A DNA stretch of 64,000 bases from assembly GCF_024868665.1 (NCBI RefSeq), contig NC_079901.1, positions 2,566,257 through 2,630,256 on the forward strand, given 5' to 3'. Of this stretch, positions 57,801-64,000 are shown piece after piece. The notes below the pieces were generated by a model, which was not told where the DNA came from, made no database searches, and worked only from the letters and a program-made list of their open reading frames with translations. This stretch comes from Triplophysa rosa. Lineage: Eukaryota; Chordata; Actinopteri; Cypriniformes; Nemacheilidae. The position numbers were made by a program, and so were the translations under genes. The first letter of the stretch is position 1. Each line of letters begins with the position of its first letter.

Positions 57801-59444
57801 GAATGCCCAACAGTTTAAGGCAATAAAAAAGAGAGAGGAAGAAACACTTATTCTTTTCGATTTCTAAGCAACAGGTTACATATGGTTACAGTGGGGAACA
57901 CATTTTTGTCATGGATGATTATGAACTTCATTTCGATAAAAATCTGTTTGTGCCACCCATTAAGGAGAGAAGTGGGTGTGATGAAACATCCAGACCGTTA
58001 TCCTTATTTTAAAGCTGTGAGATTGTGACAGATGAGTTTTAATAGGTCTGGTGGCCAGTGCACAGTTTCCTTCCCTCTGGATTGCATCAGGGGACAGTGT
58101 CTCACACTGATAGCACACGTGCATCACCCAAACAGCTATTTGATCTAGAAATGTCAAATGTCATTTTTACAGTGGTTGCTCATATGCAATACATTTTTAA
58201 ATGATTTCTATACAACATTTGATTTCAAGTGTATGTGAATCTGATCTTTTTATTGTTTGTACACAACAAATGTGTTGCTTTTTGATGGTTCTCTATACCT
58301 CATGGCCTAAATAGTCTAAAAACATGCTTTTAATCTTGTCTAAAACTAAGATTCCTATAATGTAACTCCTAATATTTTTTTAAGTCCTAAGTATTTTTTC
58401 TGTAGTTTTTTTTCTCGACATTTCTGGATTGTTATTGAATATGTGAAATAATACACAGCAAACAGCTTTAAAGGGAATTCACATTATACTATATATAATA
58501 TTCTATATATAATATTCATATTCACTATATTTGCATCCACACCAGAGGACGATAACGATAAACGTTATGTTTATTTTAAGCTCGCGTGCTGCATTGTTCC
58601 CACTCACTAAAATGAATGTATTGTACATGTATTGTACATGCTGCTAATGCTTTCATTTTCATTCCCAAACGTCTTTTCTCCAAAATATGACAGCAAAGCA
58701 GAGCAAAGGCTGGATGCTATTTCTGAAGACTGGAGGTGTTCTCATGTCCGGGATGTACAGTATATATGCCAGCTTACTGAGACTTATAAGTGTAACATCA
58801 GTATATAATATCCTGCCGTTAACACACCTTTTCCAACAGCTACAGTCTTTAATTCAGACATAAACCCGCGTCACATTCATCAATAGCCAAACATTAGAGA
58901 TCCACAACAGTATTAACAGTGTTTTATCATTCATCAGCTGGAAAAAATCTTTCTTTATCATTATAGATGTGATTTGAACCCTGCTATCTCCCAAATGAAG
59001 AATAATTTTTAAAACTTTGTTTTTATAGTTATCGTTATGATGTGAACGCCCCTTTTTTTAGCCAGGTACATAAGAACTGTTTTAGATGTACACACGCAAT
59101 TAGTCGGTACCTGCATGAAACATGCCCACTCAGTGATTAGAACACATGAATGAGGAAAATTCAGCTCTGGTATAATGTTGTGAAAGTGTCTGTCCATAAG
59201 CATCATTTCTGTCTATAAGAAAGTCATGTGACTGTGAGGAACAGCAGTAGTTTTCAAATTTCTACACTCAGCAATTCTGAAAAACAACATTTTGTATGCA
59301 TTGTTATTTTATGTATACATGTTGTCTATGCTCTTCACACATTGCTTGAGAGTCGTGAAATGTTTGTGTGTTGTTCAGTATATTTAGGACTCACAGATTT
59401 TGGCTGGAAGCATCAGCTGCATGAATGCACAGATAGGTCTTGTC
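42867..59444 (-). CDS. dusp22b: Dual specificity protein phosphatase 22 (5' exons not in window)
   Basis: Four exons found, high to low: 59444-59395, 55821-55747, 55485-55314, 43058-42867, with consistent phases. Exon 1 of these reads [14 protein letters not shown]; exon 2 reads [16 protein letters not shown]; the catalytic P-loop HCLAGVSRS has its Cys codon split by the intron between exons 2 and 3; then [20 protein letters not shown] and [17 protein letters not shown]. The last exon begins [20 protein letters not shown] and ends in a Gln-rich tail with SRPGSNS. This is the DUSP22/JKAP family, a small cytoplasmic phosphatase acting on JNK and Lck pathways. The tail matches zebrafish Dusp22b from memory. 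The N-terminal exons (including the usual myristoylated MGNG start) were not found and probably lie beyond base 64000. The 12.3 kb last intron is full of transposons. Confidence 0.87.
43094..45049. mobile_element. hAT element in the dusp22b last intron
   Basis: The termini CAGAGGTGGACG (43094) and the complementary CCACCTCTG (ending 45049) are followed by the well-known tacttgagtgaaagtacaga-type subterminal repeats of a common fish hAT family. AGTGTAAG lies on both sides (43086-43093 and 45050-45057), an 8-bp target duplication. No transposase ORF is seen. It lies just 35 bp upstream of the dusp22b last exon and carries a SINE. Confidence 0.92.
44676..44985 (-). mobile_element. tRNA-derived SINE nested in the hAT element
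   Basis: On the minus strand the head reads as a tRNA-like unit with A-box-like cctaatggttagagag and B box ggttcgattccc. A conserved core follows (gaggtgcccttctgcaagg), then a tail ending acaataaattgaatctaaat with short tandem repeats. Pol III promoter order and spacing are right for a SINE. It interrupts the right arm of the hAT element and is therefore younger. Confidence 0.85.
45060..45917. other. Intronic stretch without recognised gene
   Basis: Two short plus-strand frames (45396-45578 and 45578-45781) match nothing I recognise; there is no splice support and no family motif. Treated as intronic sequence of dusp22b. Confidence 0.4.
45918..49333 (-). mobile_element. Nearly full-length L2 LINE in the dusp22b intron
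   Basis: It lies in the same orientation as dusp22b. From the 5' side (49333): an ORF start region, an apurinic endonuclease domain ([27 protein letters not shown], then [11 protein letters not shown] and [13 protein letters not shown]), and reverse transcriptase ([47 protein letters not shown] in [15 protein letters not shown]). After the RT come the post-RT motifs ([15 protein letters not shown]) and a 3' UTR ending in cagtgtgctatataaata-like L2 tail sequence near 45920-45950. Several frame changes (near 46990, 47010, 47530, 48505 and 49085) show that it is inactive. Confidence 0.9.
46114..49329 (-). pseudogene. L2 ORF2 (endonuclease and reverse transcriptase), frame-broken
   Basis: Five collinear frames make up the decayed polyprotein: 49329-49090 (N-terminus), 48993-48505 and 48508-47537 (endonuclease and linker), 47519-47010 (RT fingers) and 46986-46114 (RT palm with YADD and C-terminal region). 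Catalytic YADD is retained, but the frame breaks prevent a single product. The RT fingers still show the usual [10 protein letters not shown] box in place of LSAAFDTVDH. Confidence 0.88.
49545..49764. mobile_element. MITE (cctggtttcacagacagggc type)
   Basis: The left end ggcctggtttcacagacagg and the right end ccttgtctgtgaaactgggc are inverted repeats. About 220 bp, non-coding, a common fish MITE type with characteristic gcttaa steps inside each end. Confidence 0.8.
49770..50467. other. Intronic stretch, no feature recognised
   Basis: Non-coding part of the dusp22b last intron; only short frames are present, and no repeat family was recognised. Confidence 0.4.
50468..51200 (+). mobile_element. 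Rex/CR1-like LINE fragment, interrupted by a MITE
   Basis: Plus-strand RT remnants: a [13 protein letters not shown] active-site block at about 50511-50550, then [19 protein letters not shown] and [19 protein letters not shown], then the post-RT block [12 protein letters not shown] and [15 protein letters not shown]. Frames change several times. A MITE at 50670-50781 separates the RT palm from the thumb. Confidence 0.75.
50670..50781. mobile_element. Short palindromic MITE
   Basis: aaatagttcacccaaaaatg at the left pairs with attgttggggtaaactattc at the right, and the two inner arms (cctagtaatttttattccta, then atagt) are also near-palindromic. It resembles the small palindrome at about 43340-43445. 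Confidence 0.7.
52203..52406. repeat. 104-bp tandem duplication in the L2 3' region
   Basis: Two almost identical adjacent units starting ttcatggcctgacctgatgg at 52203 and 52307. Their near identity indicates a recent duplication, or an assembly duplication. Confidence 0.85.
52786..52882. repeat. TG-rich microsatellite-like stretch
   Basis: Interrupted (TG)n within the 3' region of the L2 element. Several ORFs over it are artefacts. Confidence 0.8.
53374..54540. mobile_element. DNA transposon (gtcatatggcgg type), copy B, complete ends
   Basis: The terminal inverted repeats taaaggggtcatatggc and gtcatatgacccctttta-like close a 1.17 kb non-coding element. The interior matches both halves of the copy at 39737-41334 (for example acaaaagatgcattctatct, then aagcgaatgc; and caatcatagcacacctcgct). 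No transposase ORF. Confidence 0.8.
57074..57371. mobile_element. Solo LTR (298 bp) with GTTCC target duplication
   Basis: It starts TGTCACGGTTCCC and ends GCCGTTACA (TG...CA). GTTCC is present at 57069-57073 and 57372-57376. An aaattaaaag near 57308 and a tatatattc box near 57206 fit LTR signals. No internal sequence remains, so the element was reduced by LTR-LTR recombination. It lies in a dusp22b intron. The two ends, TGTCACGG and CCGTTACA, are nearly inverted copies. Confidence 0.88.
57380..58540. other. Intronic stretch of dusp22b
   Basis: No exon recognised. A GC-richer block at about 57955-58160 is distinct from the surrounding AT-rich DNA and shows no repeat that I recognise. Confidence 0.4.
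58543..59050. mobile_element. Probable short DNA transposon with gataacgata ends
   Basis: The left end gaggacgataacgataaacg and the right end gttatcgttatgatgtgaac are approximately complementary, as in a common fish MITE family. The end positions are approximate. Confidence 0.45.
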
Positions 59445-61527
59445 CTGATGATGAGTTAAACACAAAAATATTATAAATATCTGGAAAACAGCTGAAACAA
59501 TTCTGTTCAATATTCTGATTAAATACAGTTTCATAAATACACTTTAAAAACCTTTGAATGAATCATTACATGTGTCTGCACTGTTTGCACAGAAGACTTA
59601 TCCAATATCACATATCACACTTTTCTATTATTCTACGTGTTTACGTCAAATACCATCACAACAAGGCCCAATCCAAAAACATTTGTTCCATAATATAACA
59701 CATAAATAAAATAGATTTGAACAGTCGAATGTTTCCCACACGATTTTGAGAGACTGTGGTGCTAATGAAGCATATTTGTGACGTCATCACGTTGTGTTTG
59801 CGTTTGGTCTAGTCTTGGCACTTGAAATCTGTTTCCCTTCTACTCTCTTATCACATTGTATTGTATTTTAACACAACTGAATGCTATTTTCACATTTTAT
59901 CTGTTCTGTTCAGTTGTCAGACATAAAACGAGTAAAAAATGGTGACTAAACACGACCCAATAACACCTTGTGTTTAATCCAACCGGCTGTTACATTAACT
60001 GCTGCCAAAATCCTGATTTATAAACGCGACATAAATCACCAAACATCTACATTGAAGAGCGGATATATGAGGAGATTTTGCCTATATTACTTGTTAGTCT
60101 CATGCAGTGCACAGCCTTTACTGCTGTTACTCTTCTCGTCAATGTGTTGTTGTGTTATGAGCGCTTTTTATTTTAAATGCGAGTGATAGTTTTATTGTAG
60201 ATCGGGTATAGCGCAGACAATTCGGCGCAAATTCAGAAATATGAGAGAATACACTGTTGCTGTTACACAGAGTTACAGCTACACCGCACCGTAGGGAGGG
60301 CGAGAGCTCGCACACATACTCACACCAAGCACATAGAGAAAGGGTGTGTAGGAAATTCTGTTAACCTTTCAGTAAGTCATGATAAACTCGATCAGCCGTC
60401 TTCTCTGTCAATAACATCTGTGACTGTTGATGTTTATGTGGAAAGGCAAGTACACGGAGGAATGCATATTGAAAACACCGCCACCTTTTAATTCGTTCAC
60501 TGTCATGTGTGAGAGAGGTGCTGTCGAGGTGCTGCACGCAACATGAGAGAGAGGGGCGCTGAGCGCTCGCAATTCTACAATGAATTAAGCTGTCTTAAAT
60601 AGTAAAATAAATATGTAAATGGAAATCATGAAAAATCTATTCATGGTGACCAGTGCTGATAGTGTGGTAGGCCGCGACAAATAAATCAATATGAGAAACA
60701 GACAAAACAATGATATGTTGTTATGAGAAGTGTAAAAACATTTTAGTTTGTTTTGAAACTATGGCGGAACAAATTAGACTATGGCAGACCGCCATAATGT
60801 AATTAATTAATGGGAAACACTGGAGTTCAAAATCATGTTTTTGAAAATACCCTATGTTCTGTGTATGACACAATTATACTTAAAGAAAGTGTATTGACTA
60901 CTTGCACTTAGCCTTGTGCCGTACTGTACTTCCATCTTGGAATGATATGGCTCACTATTTCCGGGTTATATTTAGGGGGTTGTTACTGCCTATAAAATGT
61001 AGTATTTTAATAAGACTACATTAGTCCATACTTTAACAGTGACAAACCAATCTGAGAAAGCAGTAACTGGTGAATGTTCATTGTTTTCTCACACAGAGGT
61101 TTGCTGCAGACATTAACCCACCTAGCGTACAGAAGCCTGAAGTAGACTAGTAAGAGGTATCATACCATAATTCTTTGATTTAACCAAATACAGACTTCAA
61201 ATACTGCAGTGTTTCATGCGTGTGAGAGAAGGGACATGACAAACACCAGCAACACATTTTTATTAAATGTTTGAATCACAATTGTCATAACATCAAGCCT
61301 TCAGAACACAGGCAAGTATAAATTACAGGTTTATTTGCAGTGACGATTTCGAAAACAGCAGTACAAGTTTGGAGAAGAATGCAGAGAGGTGTTATAATTC
61401 CAGGTGAGTAGCCACACATACGTATATAGAGTCATGTATACTTGGATTGATTCTTATCTGTCCTTAACATATCATCTATAAACTAGATGATATGGAGACG
61501 GAGAACCAGGGAGACCAGGCGAGAAGA
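59445..61527. other. Non-coding stretch (dusp22b intron)
   Basis: I searched the minus strand for upstream dusp22b exons and did not recognise any. Sequence is AT-rich with short unsupported frames. Confidence 0.4.
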
Positions 61528-62832
61528 CATCAATCAAATAAATAAAAAAATCGCATGACTTTTCTGTGATTAATCGCATTGTTAAGTGTAAAATTCAATA
61601 ATGAATTCAAAAGTAGTGTATTTTTTTAAATGTACTGCTATATGAACAAAAGTGCAATATGATTTGGTGTGCATACACTTTAAACAAACAATGTGCTTTT
61701 TTACAACAGTATTTCCTTTACATAGTAGCATTAACAATTTTAACTTAAAATATTTCTTGTAAATCTCAACTTAAACATTAATGTAATCAAATTAATTATA
61801 AAACCAAAGCTATCTGCCACTGCCAGGGCATTAACTTTCTGTCTAGTTTGATATAGAAAAACAAGTTATAATGATCATTGATTTTATTGCTTATATAAAC
61901 TCTCTTTCAACACTTTTTCAACACAAAGTGTAAAGTTTACTGTATTTAAAGCACATCTTTAAAAAACTAAATTATTGAATGCTACTTTTTTCTATATCTT
62001 AACAATTCATATAAGGAGAACACAAATCCTTTAATACGAGTGAGTGTTTTCGGCCCGTCCTTTGTTGTTTGATGGACATTATAAACAGAGATCTTTTTAT
62101 CCTGCTGCCCCTTTAAGAGCGCTCTATACAGATATACGGATCTACAGTAATATACTGTGACGCGTCCATTTTGTTTTCCAGCTGTTAACGTTCATAAAAC
62201 GGACTATTTTTACATGGACCCTTGCTAATATGGGAATTTAGACGTAATTTTGTGTTTATTTGTCCGTTTCAGAGCAATACGACGTGAAAGAGAACTCAGT
62301 ATAGTAGTTTGCACTCTGACTCTTTAGTGTTTACTCTACTACTCTCTATGTTTTCTGCATTAGCCTCACGCTGCATACAATACAAATCGTTACACAAATC
62401 GTTATCGCTGTTTTGTACCTTAGCCGGGGAAATTTTTGTATTCTGCAGGCTATTGATTTCCTTCTGCTTTATCATCAATAGCATTAAATAAGCCTCTTAC
62501 ACCCGTGCATATTACGTCTTTGTGGGGCGAGGGCACTGATAGATAAGCACATGGCTGAAGGAGGGGAGACGAAATTGAGTGGTTTGTTCTACCAACTCCG
62601 CCATTAGGAATAGATTTAAAACGAAATGTCCATGTAAGAGTTCGGAGCCTTCCTGGTTCATGTGCGCGATTCAGCAGTCTTAGGCCAGACCCATGGTTTG
62701 TCTGTACGTTTCACAGCCAGTGAGCAACGGACTTTAGAAATAAAATAAAACTTAATGCACGATAAAATAATTGTCGGCTTTAATTAATTAATGCGTTAAC
62801 GCGATAATCATGTGTCAACTTCCCCAGCCCTA
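61528..62832 (-). mobile_element. Non-autonomous DNA transposon, copy 2 (tagggctggg type)
   Basis: An inverted copy of the element at 36382-37690. It ends ccccagccctag at 62822-62833 with ttaacgcg words, and opens with cgcatgacttttctgtgatt and aatcgcattg. It lacks the 240-bp MITE found in copy 1. No transposase. Confidence 0.7.
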
Positions 62833-62973
62833 GTTAAAATGTATTTATTTAATTTGACATTAAAATAGCTCTATTCTGCTCATTGTTATTTTTAAAGCAG
62901 GTCCAGTGTGAAAGAATGTCTAATTTATTTAAAATTCACTTAGAACACTCAGCAAAAGCAACATCTTTTGCAG

Positions 62974-63550
62974 TTCACGAGTTCACCTGTGCAGATAATA
63001 AAGATGGCAGGTGTAGTAAAGGTATGCGTATTTGGCGTGCTGTCCGGGGAGCGGGCTCCTAGTTCGCCGGTTCCTTCAGAACCCGGTACGCTCTCTCCCC
63101 CCAATAGGGTAGAGTGAGCCGAGCTCGGAAACGGCCGAACCCTGAACTCAACCCCCGGAGTCCTGCTAGATATTCGAGTTCAGGGAGAGGAGCCAGGGAG
63201 GTGGAAGGATGCTTAATTCTTTAGAGATGGCTTCAGGTAAGATTCCTGGTCTATTTATGTGCTGGTTCGTTTGAGCTGATAGGGTAGAATCGTGATTGCT
63301 GATAGCGAACCAGCCGGACTTAATTATATGCTTCGGCTTCTCCCGAACTTTGTTAATAAAACACCATTTCACGAGTTCACCTGTGCAGATAATAAAGATG
63401 GCAGGGGTAGTAAAGGTATGCGTATTTGGCGTGCTGTCCGGGGAGTGGGCTCCGAGCTCACCGGTTCCTTCCGAACCCGGTATGCTATCTCCCCCCAATA
63501 GGGGAGAGTGCGCCGAGCTCGGAAACGGCCGAACCCAGAACTCACCCCAC
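62974..63550. repeat. About 180-bp direct repeats, 394 bp apart
   Basis: 62974-63156 and 63368-63550 share ttcacgagttcacctgtgca and the following gataataaagatggcagg, then ggtatgcgtatttggcgtgc, and a ctctccccccaataggg block and gccgagctcggaaacggccg. About ten substitutions separate them. They include aataaag signals. This looks like part of an LTR or its leader. Confidence 0.75.
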
Positions 63551-63807
63551 AAAGCGCATGTAAACGCTGGACAGCAGCCGGGTAGCGCATACACCATGAC
63601 GCTATATTTGAGGCTTCCTGGATGGTGGCTTGCATTCACCAAGGGGCCTGATGGTACAGGCGTTGCTGTGGCCGCTGGATTTGTGGAGCTCCTGTAAGTT
63701 GGGGGTCTGCTGTGATCGTGGATCGAGATTCTGCGGGGTCGCTGATGCTATTAAGTTGTTGATTTATTATTGCTGGGTCGTCTGGAGGGGGGTTGGAAGG
63801 GAATTGT

Positions 63808-64000
63808 GTCTGCTGCGGCAGAGCATGAGTTGGAAGCACGGGCCCCTGTGGAGGCGGTCGCTGCGGCGAAACTAGCTTCATCATGCATGGTGTTGTTGTG
63901 GCAGAGCTTGGGTTGGAAGCACGGGCCCCTGAGGGGGCGGTCGCTGCAGCGATACTGGCTTCCTTGCTTGGGGGGGGTTGGGAAGGGGTGGAGGAAAGAC
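63808..64000. repeat. 83-bp tandem repeat, GC-rich, running to the window edge
   Basis: Two imperfect units each contain gttggaagcacgggcccctg and ggcggtcgctgc (starts near 63808 and 63891). The array runs to the window end. It may belong to the same, truncated, retroelement as the direct repeats just upstream. Confidence 0.65.

Noticed and set aside
59445..64000. Upstream dusp22b exons encoding the MGNG start and the THILSV block
   Set aside because: I scanned the minus strand and found no matching segment; they probably lie beyond the window.
1..64000. CRISPR-like arrays or bacterial operons
   Set aside because: Regular repeats here are microsatellites or minisatellites without unique spacers, and the gene structure is that of a spliced vertebrate genome.

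Overview
The window is vertebrate nuclear DNA from a teleost fish, most likely a cyprinid-type genome. It is AT-rich and intron-rich, very dense in fish-type transposable elements (chromodomain and K02A2.6-type Gypsy, L2 and Rex-like LINEs, hAT, Tc1/mariner, palindromic MITEs, a tRNA-type SINE), rich in CA microsatellites, and it carries two recognisable host genes. There are no operons, CRISPR arrays or bacterial features. Species identity is inference.

Layout. 0-10 kb holds the minus-strand remains of two adjacent multicopy fish ORF families: a transposase-like protein (9636 down to 3323) and a PB1-domain/SAMD3-like protein (3171 down to 112, spread over four exons). The transposase-like ORF is split by a very young 5.4 kb chromovirus-type Gypsy element (3720-9109) with near-identical 542-bp LTRs and a 6-bp target duplication. 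9.7-14.6 kb holds an L2 fragment and a decayed minus-strand Gypsy element, which contains a one-N assembly join and a MITE in its LTR. 14.7-30 kb is non-coding and holds MITEs, a 1.5 kb foldback element, a minisatellite, a Tc1/mariner relic with TA target duplication and a 1.8 kb hAT element with an 8-bp target duplication.

Host genes. irf8 (30371-34322, minus) can be assembled exon by exon into a complete 424-residue interferon regulatory factor. Downstream in coordinate order, dusp22b (42867-59444, minus, 5' exons not found in the window) encodes a JNK-pathway dual-specificity phosphatase. This linkage mirrors the human IRF4-DUSP22 neighbourhood and fits descent from an ancestral IRF4/8-DUSP22 block. 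Between them and inside the large dusp22b introns lie nested DNA transposons, L2 LINEs, a SINE and a solo LTR. The last kilobase is made of GC-rich direct repeats that run off the window edge.

Most notable for follow-up are a splice donor of irf8 that lies inside a (TG)12 microsatellite, a hAT element 35 bp upstream of the last dusp22b exon, a tRNA-Val-like 3' end in the LTRs of the young Gypsy element, the paired transposase-like/PB1 gene cassette, and one clear assembly artefact at base 12050.
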